DNA of 64,000 bases, from contig CANHLE010000002.1 in assembly GCA_947461435.1 (NCBI GenBank), positions 34,817 through 98,816 of the forward strand, given 5' to 3'. The DNA comes from Paracoccaceae bacterium. GTDB taxonomy: Bacteria > Pseudomonadota > Alphaproteobacteria > Rhodobacterales > Rhodobacteraceae. The notes beneath the pieces are model-generated. The model saw nothing but the letters and a program-made list of their open reading frames with translations, made no database searches and had not been told where the DNA came from. Of the stretch, positions 54,040-63,844 are shown piece after piece. A program made the translations under genes and the position numbers. Positions within the stretch are counted from its first letter, which is position 1. Each line of letters starts with the position of its first letter.

Positions 54040-54618
54040 TCAAGCCTCCACTGTTTCTGCTTCAGGCTTCTTCAGGATTTCAGCCACCTTCTTGCCACGG
54101 CGCGCAGCAACTTGACGAGGGGAAAATTCCTGCTTCAGACCGTCGATCGTGGCGCGGATCATGTTGTAGGGGTTCTGCGAGCCAATCGACTTGGCAACAA
54201 CATCCTGCAGACCCAACATCTCGAAAACGGCGCGCATTGGGCCGCCTGCGATGATGCCAGTACCGGCAACTGCCGCACGCATCACAACTTTACCGGCGCC
54301 GTGGCGGCCTTCCATGTCATGGTGCAAAGTCCGTGCATCCTTCAGCGGCACGCGAATAAGCTGGCGCTTGGCCTGCTCTGTCGCCTTGCGGATCGCCTCA
54401 GGAACTTCTTTTGCTTTACCCTTGCCGAAGCCTACACGACCACGCTGGTCGCCAACCACAACGAGAGCTGCAAAGCCAAAGCGCTTTCCGCCTTTGACGG
54501 TTTTCGAAACGCGGTTGATTGCGACCAGACGGTCTGCAAATTCCGGTGTCTCTTCGGGGCGATTGTCGCGGCGGTCATTGCCTCCACGATTTTCCCGACG
54601 GTTTTCACGTTCTGCCAT
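54040..54618 (-). CDS. rpsE: 30S ribosomal protein S5
   Basis: 192-residue uS5 from ATG 54618. An Arg/Asn-rich N-terminal tail ([19 protein letters not shown]) precedes the core [22 protein letters not shown]5 takes part in decoding fidelity and mRNA unwinding. A weak C-rich hairpin with GTTTT lies in the 128-base gap before it. Confidence 0.97.
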   Translation of the reverse strand: MAERENRRENRGGNDRRDNRPEETPEFADRLVAINRVSKTVKGGKRFGFAALVVVGDQRGRVGFGKGKAKEVPEAIRKATEQAKRQLIRVPLKDARTLHHDMEGRHGAGKVVMRAAVAGTGIIAGGPMRAVFEMLGLQDVVAKSIGSQNPYNMIRATIDGLKQEFSPRQVAARRGKKVAEILKKPEAETVEA

Positions 54619-54746
54619 AAGGCAATCCTTCTTAGGTGGCGCAGCTTGCGCCGGTGTTGGCCAATCCTGGTGGGCGCAGAAGAACTGCAAAACCCCCGGA
54701 TCATCGGGGCGGCGCACCCAAAGGTGGAAACACCGCCCGCTTTAAA

Positions 54747-55106
54747 TCAGAACTTCAGTCCGCCTTCACGGGCAGCATCGGCCAAAGCCTTGATCTTGCC
54801 GTGAAAAAGGAAACCGCCGCGATCGAAGTAGCATTCTTCGAAACCAGCACTTTTTGCCCGCTCAGCAATGGCAGCGCCAATCTTTGCCGCCGCTTCGACG
54901 TTGTTCTTGCCCACAACGCCGAGAGCTTTCTCGAGCGAGGAGGCCGCCGCAACAGTCACGCCTTTGACGTCGTCGATCAATTGGACCGAGATGTTCTTGG
55001 ACGAGCGGTGGACCGACAGACGCAAACGCCCATGGGACGTTGCCTTGATTTTGTTCCGGACGCGCAGGCGGCGCTTGAGGAACAGATCTCTCTTTGTGTT
55101 CGCCAT
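54747..55106 (-). CDS. rplR: 50S ribosomal protein L18
   Basis: 119-residue uL18 from ATG 55106 ([19 protein letters not shown]); binds 5S rRNA. Typical [19 protein letters not shown] and the [18 protein letters not shown] end. 11 bases after rplF. Confidence 0.97.
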   Translation of the reverse strand: MANTKRDLFLKRRLRVRNKIKATSHGRLRLSVHRSSKNISVQLIDDVKGVTVAAASSLEKALGVVGKNNVEAAAKIGAAIAERAKSAGFEECYFDRGGFLFHGKIKALADAAREGGLKF

Positions 55107-55117
55107 GATTGCGCCCC

Positions 55118-55651
55118 TTACTTCTTCTTGCCTTCCTTGCGGAAGACGAACTCGCCCTTGTAGCGGATGCCTTTGCCCTTGTAGGGCTCTGGCTTTTTCC
55201 ACTCGCGGATGTTCGCAGCGACTTGGCCAACTTTCTGTTGGTCAATGCCTTCCACAATGATTTCAGTTTGCTTCGGTGCTGTAACGGTCACGCCTTCTGG
55301 CGCTACGAAGTTGACTTCATGGCTATAGCCCAAAGACAACTTCAACACGTTTCCAGCAATCGCAGCACGATAGCCAACGCCCTGAATTTCCATTTCCTTT
55401 TTGAAGCCAACGGTAACACCGGTGACAAGGTTCTGGATCATGGAGCGCGACATGCCCCACTGCTGACGAGCCCGCTTGGAGGAACCCCGTGGGGTTACTT
55501 TCACGGTCTCTGCTTCGATCGTCAGTGTGACGTCATCGCCAGCAGTAAAGCTGCGGGTGCCTTTCGGCCCCTTGACTTCGATGGTTTGGCCCGAGATCGA
55601 GGCGCTGACGCCTTTCACCAAAGCGACGGGTTTTTTGCCAATACGAGACAT
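55118..55651 (-). CDS. rplF: 50S ribosomal protein L6
   Basis: 177-residue uL6 from ATG 55651 (MSRIGKKPV). Two repeated domains; C-terminal [20 protein letters not shown] signature. Close to the factor-binding site. Confidence 0.98.
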   Translation of the reverse strand: MSRIGKKPVALVKGVSASISGQTIEVKGPKGTRSFTAGDDVTLTIEAETVKVTPRGSSKRARQQWGMSRSMIQNLVTGVTVGFKKEMEIQGVGYRAAIAGNVLKLSLGYSHEVNFVAPEGVTVTAPKQTEIIVEGIDQQKVGQVAANIREWKKPEPYKGKGIRYKGEFVFRKEGKKK

Positions 55652-55661
55652 CAGACCCCCC

Positions 55662-56060
55662 TTAGAATACGGTGCAAAGCACTTCGCCGCCAACATTGGC
55701 CGCGCGTGCATTTGCATCCGACATAACGCCTTTTGGCGTCGAAACGATAGACACACCCAGGCCATTGCGGACCGTAGGAATATCCTTGACGCCCATGTAC
55801 ACCCGACGGCCCGGCTTCGACACGCGCTTGATTTCGCGGATCACGGGGATTCCTTCGTAGTACTTCAGGCTGATCTCAAACTCGCCCTGACCATTGGTCG
55901 TGGGCTTCTTTTCATAGCCGCGAATATAGCCTTCTGACATCAGCACGTCCAAAACACGGGCGCGCAAGGTCGAAGCAGGCGTCATCACAGTCGATTTGCC
56001 GCGCATCTGGCTGTTCCGGATGCGTGTCAGCATATCGCCGATCGGATCGTTCATCATCAT
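55662..56060 (-). CDS. rpsH: 30S ribosomal protein S8
   Basis: 132-residue uS8. Three successive ATGs (56060, 56057, 56054) precede [13 protein letters not shown]; the first has GGAG at the best distance. Core [31 protein letters not shown]. Likely the translational regulator of the spc operon, as S8 is in E. coli. Confidence 0.97.
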   Translation of the reverse strand: MMMNDPIGDMLTRIRNSQMRGKSTVMTPASTLRARVLDVLMSEGYIRGYEKKPTTNGQGEFEISLKYYEGIPVIREIKRVSKPGRRVYMGVKDIPTVRNGLGVSIVSTPKGVMSDANARAANVGGEVLCTVF

Positions 56061-56072
56061 TGCTCGATCTCC

Positions 56073-56378
56073 TTACCAGCTCGACTTCACCATGCCGGGA
56101 ATCTGACCGAAAGAGGCCAGTTCGCGCAGCATGATCCGCGAGAGTTTGAGCTTGCGATAGAACGCATGCGGGCGGCCCGTCAGTTGGCAGCGATTGTGCA
56201 GCCGCGTGGCGGAAGAGTTGCGGGGCAGTGCAGCCAATTTCTGGGTCGCTTTGAAGCGATCCTCGATCGGCTTGGTTTGATCGGCGACGACCGCTTTCAG
56301 CGTGGCGCGCTTGGCAGCATATTGCTTCACCAGCTTTGCCCGCTTCACTTCGCGGTTCACCATGGATTTTTTTGCCAT
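56073..56378 (-). CDS. rpsN: 30S ribosomal protein S14
   Basis: 101-residue uS14, [19 protein letters not shown]. Long form without the zinc-ribbon cysteines (only [14 protein letters not shown] remains). Located in the 30S head. Confidence 0.98.
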   Translation of the reverse strand: MAKKSMVNREVKRAKLVKQYAAKRATLKAVVADQTKPIEDRFKATQKLAALPRNSSATRLHNRCQLTGRPHAFYRKLKLSRIMLRELASFGQIPGMVKSSW

Positions 56379-56396
56379 ATCTGTGGTTCCTCGCGA

Positions 56397-56957
56397 TTAC
56401 GACGTAAAGGGCATGTTGAAATGCTTCAACAGCGCCTTGGCTTCTGCGTCGTTCTTGGCCGTTGTGCAGATGATGATGTCCATACCCAGAACTTCGTCGA
56501 CTTTGTCGAAGTTGATTTCCGGGAAGACGATGTGTTCCTTCAGGCCCATGGCATAGTTGCCATTTCCATCAAAGGACGAGCCTTTCACGCCGCGGAAGTC
56601 GCGGACGCGGGGCAATGCCACGTTGATCAGGCGGTCAAGGAATTCATACATCCGGTCGCCACGCAAGGTTACTTTGCAGCCCAGCGGCATCAGTTCGCGC
56701 ACACGAAAGCCGGCGATCGACTTTTTGGCATGCGTGATCACTGCCTTTTGGCCCGCGATCTGGCTTAGTTCTTCAGCAGCCTGTTTCACCTTTTTGGTGT
56801 CTTTGACGGCTTCGCCGACACCCATGTTCAGAACAATCTTGTCCAAACGGGGAATCTGCATCACGTTCTTGTATTCGAACTCGGTCTTCATCGCACCGCG
56901 GATCTGCGACTGATAGACAGCCTTCAGACGCGGAGAATAGCTGGCCTGGTCAAGCAT
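56397..56957 (-). CDS. rplE: 50S ribosomal protein L5
   Basis: 186-residue uL5; 5S rRNA binding. [19 protein letters not shown], KPxRxFR equivalent [12 protein letters not shown] and [16 protein letters not shown]. Its ATG overlaps the rplX stop by one base. Confidence 0.98.
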   Translation of the reverse strand: MLDQASYSPRLKAVYQSQIRGAMKTEFEYKNVMQIPRLDKIVLNMGVGEAVKDTKKVKQAAEELSQIAGQKAVITHAKKSIAGFRVRELMPLGCKVTLRGDRMYEFLDRLINVALPRVRDFRGVKGSSFDGNGNYAMGLKEHIVFPEINFDKVDEVLGMDIIICTTAKNDAEAKALLKHFNMPFTS

Positions 56958-57262
56958 CAGATCGCCTCCCCGGTTGTTTTTGCGAAGCGGACCTTCTTGT
57001 CGCCGTCCATACGGAAGCCGACACGCGTTGCTTTTCCGTTTGCATCGATCAGCGCGAGGTTTGACAGGTCAATCGGCATTGCCTTGGCAATGCGGCCGCC
57101 CTGCGACGCTGCAGATTGCTTGGTGTGGCGGATGGCCATGTTCACGCCATCCACGACAGCTTTGCCAGCGGTCGGGGAAACGGACGAAATTTCGCCCTCT
57201 TTGCCCTTGTCCTTGCCAGCAAGCACGATGACCTTGTCACCTTTGCGGAGTTTAGCAGCCAT
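56957..57262 (-). CDS. rplX: 50S ribosomal protein L24
   Basis: 101-residue uL24; KOW motif [19 protein letters not shown]. Early assembly protein. One-base overlaps with rplN and rplE. Confidence 0.98.
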   Translation of the reverse strand: MAAKLRKGDKVIVLAGKDKGKEGEISSVSPTAGKAVVDGVNMAIRHTKQSAASQGGRIAKAMPIDLSNLALIDANGKATRVGFRMDGDKKVRFAKTTGEAI

Positions 57263-57630
57263 TACAGCACCTCCGGCGCAAGCGAGATGATCTTCATGAA
57301 GTTCTTTGCGCGCAACTCACGCACAACCGGCCCGAAGATACGCGTGCCGACCGGTTCACCCTGATTGTTCAGGATGACGGCTGCATTGCGGTCAAAACGG
57401 ATGGCTGTACCGTCTTCACGACGAACTTCCTTCGCGGTGCGAACAACAACGGCCTTGCGGACGTCACCCTTCTTCACGCGGCCTTTAGGAATGGCTTCTT
57501 TTACCGACACCACGATGATGTCGCCAACCGAAGCATAACGGCGATGCGAACCGCCAAGAACCTTGATGCACTGAACTCGGCGAGCGCCTGAGTTGTCAGC
57601 TACATCCAGATTCGTCTGCATCTGGATCAT
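57262..57630 (-). CDS. rplN: 50S ribosomal protein L14
   Basis: 122-residue uL14, [27 protein letters not shown]. Forms an intersubunit bridge and is the docking site of RsfS. 65 bases after rpsQ. Confidence 0.98.
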   Translation of the reverse strand: MIQMQTNLDVADNSGARRVQCIKVLGGSHRRYASVGDIIVVSVKEAIPKGRVKKGDVRKAVVVRTAKEVRREDGTAIRFDRNAAVILNNQGEPVGTRIFGPVVRELRAKNFMKIISLAPEVL

Positions 57631-57695
57631 TTGGTTTCTCCGACCTTTGAGCTCTCAGCTCAGGGTTTCGTTCAACGGGACGGGATGAACGGGCA

Positions 57696-57929
57696 TTACG
57701 CCCCTACAACGACCGTCCAGCGTTTCGTCTTCGAAATCGGCGCGCACTCTTCAATACGAACAGTTTGGCCAACCTTGAATGTGTTATGCTCGTCGTGCGC
57801 CCGGTACTTCTTGGACTTACGAACGGTCTTTTGCAAAAGCGGGTGCTTGAAGCGACGCTCGACCAGAACCGTGATGGTCTGCTCGTTCTTGTCGGAGGTC
57901 ACAACACCCTGAAGAATACGTTTCGGCAT
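57696..57929 (-). CDS. rpsQ: 30S ribosomal protein S17
   Basis: 77-residue uS17, [32 protein letters not shown] in the first half (shown to the family by VERRFKHPL and [12 protein letters not shown]). Binds 16S rRNA early in assembly. Confidence 0.97.
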   Translation of the reverse strand: MPKRILQGVVTSDKNEQTITVLVERRFKHPLLQKTVRKSKKYRAHDEHNTFKVGQTVRIEECAPISKTKRWTVVVGA

Positions 57930-57941
57930 GGCGGTTCCCTC

Positions 57942-58142
57942 TTATTTCGCGGCTTCAGTGGCTTTTTGAACAAGCACTGTCTTGATGCGGGCGACGTCCT
58001 TGCGAACGGCGCGCATCCGAGAGGTGTTCTCAAGCTGATTTGTCGCTTGTTGGAAGCGCAGGTTAAACGCCTCTTTCTTCAGTGCCACGAGGCTATCCCG
58101 CAGCTGGTCGGGCGTTTGCCCCAGCAGTTCTTTGGCGTTCAT
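57942..58142 (-). CDS. rpmC: 50S ribosomal protein L29
   Basis: 66-residue uL29 from ATG 58142, with AAAAGGAGAT before it. Core [31 protein letters not shown]. Sits at the tunnel exit near SRP and trigger factor. It is separated from rplP by the oxygenase gene; the 161-base gap upstream has a weak promoter-like TTGCCA. Confidence 0.97.
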   Translation of the reverse strand: MNAKELLGQTPDQLRDSLVALKKEAFNLRFQQATNQLENTSRMRAVRKDVARIKTVLVQKATEAAK

Positions 58143-58303
58143 GCGCCATCTCCTTTTCAATCACCAGAGCGCCCTTGCGTCTTTGCAAGGTTACGCTGAA
58201 CCCGGTGGATCAATGATATCCATGCGATTCGCGGCAAGCCGCAATCGCTGGATGGGTCCCACTACAGGGCAGGGGGCGGGCTGGCAAGGACTATTTGCCC
58301 CCC

Positions 58304-58927
58304 TTAAGCCCAACCAAAGTTGAAGCTGACAGATATACGGTCATCCTCTGCCATGTTCATCGGCACCTCATGGCGCAGCCAGCTTTCCCACAAAAGAACC
58401 TCGCCAACGACCGGTTTGATATAGACAAACCGCTGAAGCTCTTGTGGGGCATCCTTCTGCGTCAGCGGCGCGGTCATCATCATCGGCAGGCGGGGGTCTT
58501 CCAACTTCAGCGCCGACGCCCCTTCGGGCATGGCGACATAGGTGGTGCCGGAAATCACAGAATGGGGGTGGATGTGGCTGGCGTGCATGCCGCCCTGCGG
58601 CAGGATGTTGATCCAGAAACTGTCGCATTTCAGCTTCTTGCCCTGCAGATCAAACCCCAGATCCTTCACAAAGGCCGCGACATGCTTGTCCAATGCCTTT
58701 TCCAGATCCGCAAAAATCGGCGACCGCCACGGCAGATCGTTCAACGAGGCATAAGAGGTGTACCCAGGGTACCCCTGTTCTTCACACCAGATCTGTCCTG
58801 CCTCGTCATCTTCGGCGATTCCAAGACAGGCGTCCTCAAGTTCCGAATAATCCACCTTCTTCTTGGCAAGATCATTCAGATTGGCCCGGTAAAGCTTTGT
58901 TACGAAAAGCGAAGAGATTTCGGTCAT
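58304..58927 (-). CDS. Putative 2-oxoglutarate/Fe(II) oxygenase in the ribosomal protein cluster
   Basis: 207 residues, TIGR02466/2OG-FeII_Oxy_5-like by pattern. The metal site region is MHASHIHPHSVISGTTYV (His115, 118, 120, 122), with the distal His186 in WESWLRHEVP and the 2-oxoglutarate-binding Arg197 in DDRISVSFNFG. Such enzymes hydroxylate proteins or small molecules; the substrate is unknown. The gene lies between rplP and rpmC on the same strand, starting about 20 bases after a terminator-like hairpin. E. coli YcfD, of a different 2OG family, hydroxylates L16 Arg81; the matching Arg82 is present in the adjacent L16, so a ribosomal protein is the most attractive target. Inference from position, not proof. 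Confidence 0.75.
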   Translation of the reverse strand: MTEISSLFVTKLYRANLNDLAKKKVDYSELEDACLGIAEDDEAGQIWCEEQGYPGYTSYASLNDLPWRSPIFADLEKALDKHVAAFVKDLGFDLQGKKLKCDSFWINILPQGGMHASHIHPHSVISGTTYVAMPEGASALKLEDPRLPMMMTAPLTQKDAPQELQRFVYIKPVVGEVLLWESWLRHEVPMNMAEDDRISVSFNFGWA

Positions 58928-58940
58928 GGCTGGATCCCGA

Positions 58941-58974
58941 TTTGAAAAGGCCCCCGCCGTTTCCGGCAGGGGCC
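58941..58974 (-). terminator. Terminator or attenuator between rplP and the oxygenase
   Basis: Minus-strand hairpin of 10 base pairs with one mismatch (GGCCCC-TGCCG / CGGC-GGGGGCC arms, GAAA-like loop; 58949-58974) followed by TTTTCAAA. It ends about 20 bases before the oxygenase ATG, leaving no room for a separate promoter behind it, so partial read-through (attenuation) is likely. Confidence 0.75.
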
Positions 58975-59009
58975 AACTTGGATTGGCAAGCGTTCGTCAC
59001 GCAGCGGGA

Positions 59010-59423
59010 TTACCAGTCTTCCTTGGCCACGACACGCGTCGTGACTGGCAGTTTCATGGCGCCCAGACGCAGTGCTTCACGCGCGATTTCTTCGGACACG
59101 CCGTCGATTTCGAACATGATGCGACCAGGCTGGACTTTGGCAGCCCAATAGTCCGTTCCGCCCTTACCTTTACCCATACGAACTTCAATCGGCTTGGCCG
59201 ACACCGGAACGTCTGGGAATATACGGATCCAGACCCGGCCCTGACGCTTCATGCAGCGGGTGATCGCACGGCGAGCCGCCTCGATCTGACGCGCGGTCAC
59301 ACGCTCCGGTTCGGTCGCCTTCAATGCGAAGGATCCGAAATTCAACAGGAAACCGCCTTTTGCTTCGCCGTGGATACGGCCCTTGTGCATCTTGCGGAAT
59401 TTTGTGCGCTTTGGTTGCAACAT
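59010..59423 (-). CDS. rplP: 50S ribosomal protein L16
   Basis: 137-residue uL16, [16 protein letters not shown]. Contacts A- and P-site tRNA near the peptidyl transferase centre. The loop VRMGKGKGG carries Arg82, equivalent to E. coli Arg81, the residue hydroxylated there by YcfD. A terminator-like hairpin follows, then the oxygenase gene. Confidence 0.98.
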   Translation of the reverse strand: MLQPKRTKFRKMHKGRIHGEAKGGFLLNFGSFALKATEPERVTARQIEAARRAITRCMKRQGRVWIRIFPDVPVSAKPIEVRMGKGKGGTDYWAAKVQPGRIMFEIDGVSEEIAREALRLGAMKLPVTTRVVAKEDW

Positions 59424-59435
59424 ATCTGGGGCTCC

Positions 59436-60152
59436 TTACGCGCGTTCACGGTCGCGGCGCGGCTGGCGTGGCGCGGGGCCATCAGCAGCTTCTGCCAAAC
59501 GACGGTCATGGGCCTGTGGATCATGTTCCAGGATTTCTCCTTTGAAGATCCAGACCTTCACACCAATGATCCCATAGGGAGTCATGGCTTCGGACAGGGC
59601 ATAGTCGATATCCGCACGCAGGGTATGCAGCGGAACGCGGCCTTCACGGTACCATTCGGTACGGGCAATCTCGGCACCGCCAAGACGACCAGCAACGTTC
59701 ACACGGATCCCCAAGGCACCCATCCGCATCGCATTCTGCACGCCGCGCTTCATGGCGCGGCGGAAGGAAACCCGGCGCTCCATCTGCTGGGCGATTGATT
59801 CTGCCACCAATTGGGCATCGATTTCGGGCTTGCGCACTTCGACGATGTTCAGGTGCAGTTCAGACTTGGTGAACACCGTCAACTTCTTGCGAAGTGTTTC
59901 GATGTCAGCACCCTTTTTGCCGATGATGACACCCGGGCGCGCCGTGTGAATCGTCACGCGGCACTTTTTGTGAGGACGCTCAATGATGACACGGCTGACG
60001 CCGGCCTGCTTGCAATCTTCATGAATGAACTCGCGCATGCGCAAGTCTTCCAGAAGAAGATTGCCATAGTCTTTCGACTCGGCAAACCAACGGCTGTCCC
60101 AAGTACGGTTGATCTGCAACCGGAACCCGATGGGGTTAACCTTCTGACCCAT
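59436..60152 (-). CDS. rpsC: 30S ribosomal protein S3
   Basis: 238-residue uS3 from ATG 60152, which overlaps the rplV stop by one base. KH domain ([27 protein letters not shown] shortened by eye to PGVIIGKKG) and an Arg-rich C-terminal tail ([18 protein letters not shown]). Part of the mRNA entry helicase site. Confidence 0.97.
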   Translation of the reverse strand: MGQKVNPIGFRLQINRTWDSRWFAESKDYGNLLLEDLRMREFIHEDCKQAGVSRVIIERPHKKCRVTIHTARPGVIIGKKGADIETLRKKLTVFTKSELHLNIVEVRKPEIDAQLVAESIAQQMERRVSFRRAMKRGVQNAMRMGALGIRVNVAGRLGGAEIARTEWYREGRVPLHTLRADIDYALSEAMTPYGIIGVKVWIFKGEILEHDPQAHDRRLAEAADGPAPRQPRRDRERA

Positions 60153-60532
60153 TATGCAGACTCCCCGACTTGACGCACCTTGATGGTGATTTCGCTGAAC
60201 GGCTTCATGATCTTGCCGAACCGGCCCCGAGCGCGCGGACGGCCACGCTTCATCACCAGGTTCTTGCCAACCCACGCTTCGGCGACGACAAGGCTGTCAA
60301 CGTCAAGACCGTGGTTGTTTTCAGCGTTTGCAATGGCGGACTGCAGAACCTTCTTCACTTCACCCGCGATACGGCGCTTGGAGAAGGTCAGATCGGCCAA
60401 AGCCTTGTCCACTTTCTTGCCGCGGATCAGACCCGCAACAAGATTCAATTTCTGAGGCGAGGTCCGAAGCATACGCGCCACGGCCATCGCTTCGTTGTCG
60501 GCTACCCGACGCGGATTCTTTTCGGTTCCCAT
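60152..60532 (-). CDS. rplV: 50S ribosomal protein L22
   Basis: 126-residue uL22; core [20 protein letters not shown] and the tunnel hairpin [20 protein letters not shown]. Lines the exit tunnel constriction. 3 bases after rpsS. Confidence 0.98.
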   Translation of the reverse strand: MGTEKNPRRVADNEAMAVARMLRTSPQKLNLVAGLIRGKKVDKALADLTFSKRRIAGEVKKVLQSAIANAENNHGLDVDSLVVAEAWVGKNLVMKRGRPRARGRFGKIMKPFSEITIKVRQVGESA

Positions 60533-60535
60533 GGC

Positions 60536-60814
60536 TTATTTCCGTTTCGCTTTTTTGTCGGCTGCGTGACCGTAGTAGGTCCGCGTCGGCGAATATTCAC
60601 CGAACTTCTGGCCGATCATTTCTTCGGACACTGCAACCGGGATGTGCTTTTTGCCGTTGTACACGCCAAAAGTCAGACCAACGAATTGCGGCAGGATGGT
60701 GGAACGACGCGACCAGATCTTGATCACTTCGTTCTTGCCCGATGCGCGCGATGCCTCTGCCTTTTTCAGCAAATAGCCATCGACGAATGGGCCTTTCCAG
60801 ATAGAACGTGCCAT
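60536..60814 (-). CDS. rpsS: 30S ribosomal protein S19
   Basis: 92-residue uS19, [20 protein letters not shown]; 30S head, partner of S13 and RimM. 3 bases after rplB. Confidence 0.98.
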   Translation of the reverse strand: MARSIWKGPFVDGYLLKKAEASRASGKNEVIKIWSRRSTILPQFVGLTFGVYNGKKHIPVAVSEEMIGQKFGEYSPTRTYYGHAADKKAKRK

Positions 60815-60817
60815 GGA

Positions 60818-61654
60818 TTAGCGCCCTTTCTTCGAATGACGCGAGCGGACAATGTACTGGTCCGTCTTCTTGTTCGACCGGGTCTTGTTGCCCTTGGTCC
60901 CTTTGCCCCACGGCGTAACCGGGTGCCGGCCGCCCGAGGTACGGCCTTCGCCGCCGCCATGCGGGTGATCGATCGGGTTCATTGCAACACCGCGGACGGT
61001 GGGGCGGATGCCCATGTGACGACGACGGCCAGCCTTGCCGAGGTTTTGGTTCGAGTTGTCGGGGTTCGACACGGCACCGATGGTGGCCATGCATTCCTGA
61101 CGCACCATGCGCAATTCGCCTGACGACAGGCGGATCTGTGCATAAGATCCATCACGGCCAACAAACTGTGCGTAGGTGCCTGCAGCGCGGGCCAATTGGC
61201 CGCCCTTGCCGGGCTTCAACTCGACGTTATGAACGATCGTACCGATCGGCATACCGGAAAACGGCATCGCGTTTCCGGGCTTCACGTCCGTCTTGGCGCC
61301 CGCAACGACCGAGTCACCAATCGCAAGACGCTGCGGTGCCAGGATGTAAGCAAGCTCACCATCTTCATATTTCACAAGGGCGATGAAGGCGGTACGGTTC
61401 GGATCATATTCAATCCGTTCAACGACCGCAGCCATGTCCCACTTACGACGTTTGAAATCCACAATTCGGTACAGACGCTTTGCGCCGCCGCCCTTGTGCC
61501 ACATCGTGATACGTCCGGTGTTGTTCCGGCCACCGGTACCAATCAAGCCCTCAGTAAGGGCTTTGACCGGACGGCCTTTCCACAGCTCCGAACGGTCGAT
61601 CAGAACCAACCCACGTTGGCCTGGCGTCGTCGGTTTGTACGACTTAAGTGCCAT
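60818..61654 (-). CDS. rplB: 50S ribosomal protein L2
   Basis: 278-residue uL2: [18 protein letters not shown]-terminal [20 protein letters not shown] with the conserved His near the peptidyl transferase centre. Preceded by 167 bases holding a terminator hairpin and a promoter-like sequence, unusual within the S10 operon. Confidence 0.98.
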   Translation of the reverse strand: MALKSYKPTTPGQRGLVLIDRSELWKGRPVKALTEGLIGTGGRNNTGRITMWHKGGGAKRLYRIVDFKRRKWDMAAVVERIEYDPNRTAFIALVKYEDGELAYILAPQRLAIGDSVVAGAKTDVKPGNAMPFSGMPIGTIVHNVELKPGKGGQLARAAGTYAQFVGRDGSYAQIRLSSGELRMVRQECMATIGAVSNPDNSNQNLGKAGRRRHMGIRPTVRGVAMNPIDHPHGGGEGRTSGGRHPVTPWGKGTKGNKTRSNKKTDQYIVRSRHSKKGR

Positions 61655-61677
61655 GTTCTCTGTCTTCCGTCAGCTAT

Positions 61678-61700
61678 TGGGTCAGTTGACCCAGGTTATA
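61678..61700 (-). promoter_or_regulatory. Candidate promoter element and palindrome upstream of rplB
   Basis: A TATAAC (61695-61700, minus strand) lies 40 bases before rplB, directly followed by the palindrome TGGGTCA-AC-TGACCCA (61678-61693), 7-bp perfect arms. The -35 is poor (TTACGC, 18-base spacer). Perhaps a start site with an operator, or an RNA hairpin in the rplB leader. Confidence 0.4.
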
Positions 61701-61768
61701 GGGCTCCGAAGATCCCCGGCGTAAGGGTTTCAGCGGGCAATTTCTTGCGTCGCTTACATCCCGATTCT

Positions 61769-61806
61769 TCAAAAAATCCACGGCCCCGGAAAGCCGGGGC
61801 CGTGGG
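61769..61806 (-). terminator. Strong terminator-like hairpin between rplW and rplB
   Basis: 12-bp perfect stem CCACGGCCCCGG/CCGGGGCCGTGG with loop CTTT (61778-61805), followed by ATTTTTTG on the minus strand, 16 bases after the rplW stop. As strong as any terminator in this window, yet inside the S10 operon. Confidence 0.85.
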
Positions 61807-61821
61807 ATTCGCGGCTTAGTA

Positions 61822-62118
61822 TCAGAGGCCGGTGGACACGTCGATAGTGTTCCCAGCTTCCAGCGTGACATAGGCCTTTTTCTTGTCACTCCGCTCACCC
61901 TGACGGCCGCGGAACTTCTTGGATTTGCCCTTGGTGATGGTCGTGTTGACTGCCTTCACCTTGACACCAAAGACGGCCTCAACGGCCTCTTTGATCATTG
62001 GCTTTGTCGCGTCCATCGACACCTGAAAAACCACCGCACCAGCTTCAGAGGCCATGGTGGCCTTTTCCGTGATGATCGGCTTTTTGATCAGGTCGTAGTG
62101 TTCGGGTTTCGCGCTCAT
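61822..62118 (-). CDS. rplW: 50S ribosomal protein L23
   Basis: 98-residue uL23; IIKPxxTEKA equivalent [12 protein letters not shown] and [19 protein letters not shown]. Docking site for trigger factor and SRP. Overlaps rplD by 4 bases; a terminator follows. Confidence 0.97.
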   Translation of the reverse strand: MSAKPEHYDLIKKPIITEKATMASEAGAVVFQVSMDATKPMIKEAVEAVFGVKVKAVNTTITKGKSKKFRGRQGERSDKKKAYVTLEAGNTIDVSTGL

Positions 62119-62732
62119 TTCAGACGAGCCTCCAAAGCTTCGACACCTGCTTTGGTGATCACCAAGGTGTCACGCTTCAGAATGTCATACACGTTTGCAC
62201 CCATGGTCGGCAGCACGTCGATGCCTTCGATATTGCGGGCAGCCAATGCGAAATTCGCGTCAACCGTTCCATCGATGATCAGCACGCGCTTCCAGCCACG
62301 TTCCTGCAAGGTCTTCGCCAGCAGACCGGTTTTGGCATCGGCCATCGTGGCCGCATCCAAAATCACCAATTCGCCTGCTTTCGCCTTGGCCGACAGCGCA
62401 TGGCGCAGGCCAAGCGCACGGAACTTCTTGGGCAGATCGTGGGCGTGGCTGCGGGCAATTGGGCCCTTCACAACACCGCCGTGACGGAAGATCGGCGCTT
62501 TCTTGGAACCGTGGCGTGCGCCGCCGGTGCCTTTTTGCTTATAGATCTTCTTGGTCGAGTAGGACACTTCTGCCCGCGTCAGAACCGAATGGGTACCGGC
62601 CTGCGATTTGGCCCGCTGCCAACGCACAACGCGGTGCAAGATGTCAGCCCGCGGCTCAAGGCCGAACAGGGCTTCGTCCAGATCGATCGTGCCGGCTTTT
62701 CCGCCGTCAAGCTTGATCACATCAAGTTTCAT
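62115..62732 (-). CDS. rplD: 50S ribosomal protein L4
   Basis: 205-residue uL4; [25 protein letters not shown] loop ([11 protein letters not shown]) that reaches the tunnel. L4 represses its own operon in E. coli. Overlaps rplC by 4 bases. Confidence 0.98.
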   Translation of the reverse strand: MKLDVIKLDGGKAGTIDLDEALFGLEPRADILHRVVRWQRAKSQAGTHSVLTRAEVSYSTKKIYKQKGTGGARHGSKKAPIFRHGGVVKGPIARSHAHDLPKKFRALGLRHALSAKAKAGELVILDAATMADAKTGLLAKTLQERGWKRVLIIDGTVDANFALAARNIEGIDVLPTMGANVYDILKRDTLVITKAGVEALEARLK

Positions 62733-63421
62733 GCTTCACCTCCAGCGGTCATACGAACCGCAGCCGGCGTCGGCACATCAGCCATAGCAGGCTTCTTCAC
62801 GGCGTCCTTGACAGTCACCCAGCCGCCAGCAGATCCGGGGACGGCGCCCTTGATCATGATCAGGCCGCGCTCTGCGTCAGTACGCACAACTTGCAGGTTT
62901 TGGGTCGTCACGCGGACGGCGCCCATGTGGCCTGCCATTTTCTTGCCTTTGAAAACCTTGCCGGGATCCTGGCACTGGCCGGTCGAACCGTGCGAGCGGT
63001 GCGACACGGACACACCGTGCGAGGCGCGTAGACCGCCAAAGTTGTGACGCTTCATGGCGCCTTGGAAACCCTTACCGTTGGTCGTTCCGGCAACGTCAAC
63101 GAATTGACCGGCCAGATAATGCTCGGCAGTGATTTCAGCACCAACATCGATCATGCAGTCAGGCGTCACGCGGAATTCCGCGATCTTGCGCTTGGGGGCC
63201 ACGTTCGCCTTGGCGAAATGTCCGCGCTGCGCCGCCGTCGTGCGCTTTGCTTTGGCTGTGCCAGCACCCAACTGAACGGCCGTGTAGCCGTCTTTGTCAG
63301 CGGTCCGCTGTGCGACAACCTGCAGGCTGTCAAGTTGAAGAACGGTCACAGGAACCTGCTTGCCGTCTTCAAGGAAAAGCCGGGTCATCCCCAGTTTCTT
63401 TGCAATTACTCCAGAGCGCAT
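62729..63421 (-). CDS. rplC: 50S ribosomal protein L3
   Basis: 230-residue uL3; [16 protein letters not shown] and the [21 protein letters not shown] loop region ([17 protein letters not shown]) near the peptidyl transferase centre. C-terminal extension after the usual end ([18 protein letters not shown]). Confidence 0.98.
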   Translation of the reverse strand: MRSGVIAKKLGMTRLFLEDGKQVPVTVLQLDSLQVVAQRTADKDGYTAVQLGAGTAKAKRTTAAQRGHFAKANVAPKRKIAEFRVTPDCMIDVGAEITAEHYLAGQFVDVAGTTNGKGFQGAMKRHNFGGLRASHGVSVSHRSHGSTGQCQDPGKVFKGKKMAGHMGAVRVTTQNLQVVRTDAERGLIMIKGAVPGSAGGWVTVKDAVKKPAMADVPTPAAVRMTAGGEA

Positions 63422-63433
63422 CTTGTTTGCCCC

Positions 63434-63742
63434 TTACACTTTGATTTCGACATCAACGCCGGCAGCGAGGTCGAGCTTCATCAGCGCGTCCACGGTCTGC
63501 GGGGTTGGGTCGACAATGTCGAGAAGACGCTTGTGCGTCCGGATTTCCCACTGGTCGCGCGACTTCTTGTCGATGTGCGGGCCACGGAGAACCGTGAATT
63601 TCTCAATTTTGTTCGGCAGGGGAATCGGGCCGCGCACAGTGGCGCCGGTCCGCTTCGCCGTGCTTACGATTTCCGCAGTGCTGGCATCCAGTACGCGGTA
63701 ATCGAAGGCTTTCAACCGAATGCGAATGGTTTGACCTTGCAT
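63434..63742 (-). CDS. rpsJ: 30S ribosomal protein S10
   Basis: 102-residue uS10 from ATG 63742 ([19 protein letters not shown]). Also NusE in transcription antitermination, which may matter for passing the hairpins in this cluster. First gene of the S10 operon, 102 bases after tuf. Confidence 0.98.
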   Translation of the reverse strand: MQGQTIRIRLKAFDYRVLDASTAEIVSTAKRTGATVRGPIPLPNKIEKFTVLRGPHIDKKSRDQWEIRTHKRLLDIVDPTPQTVDALMKLDLAAGVDVEIKV

Positions 63743-63813
63743 TTGTTTTTCCTTCTGAACGTAGACGGGGCAACGGGCCCGGCCCATAGGTTCACATTAT
63801 TGAAAGATGAGAC

Positions 63814-63835
63814 GGCGCGCCCTGTTGGGCGCGCC
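63814..63835 (-). terminator. Hairpin after tuf
   Basis: 9-bp perfect stem GGCGCGCCC/GGGCGCGCC with a 4-base loop, 9 bases past the tuf stop on the minus strand. Only GTCTCATCTTTC follows, so termination may be partial. Confidence 0.5.
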
Positions 63836-63844
63836 GCAAGACGA

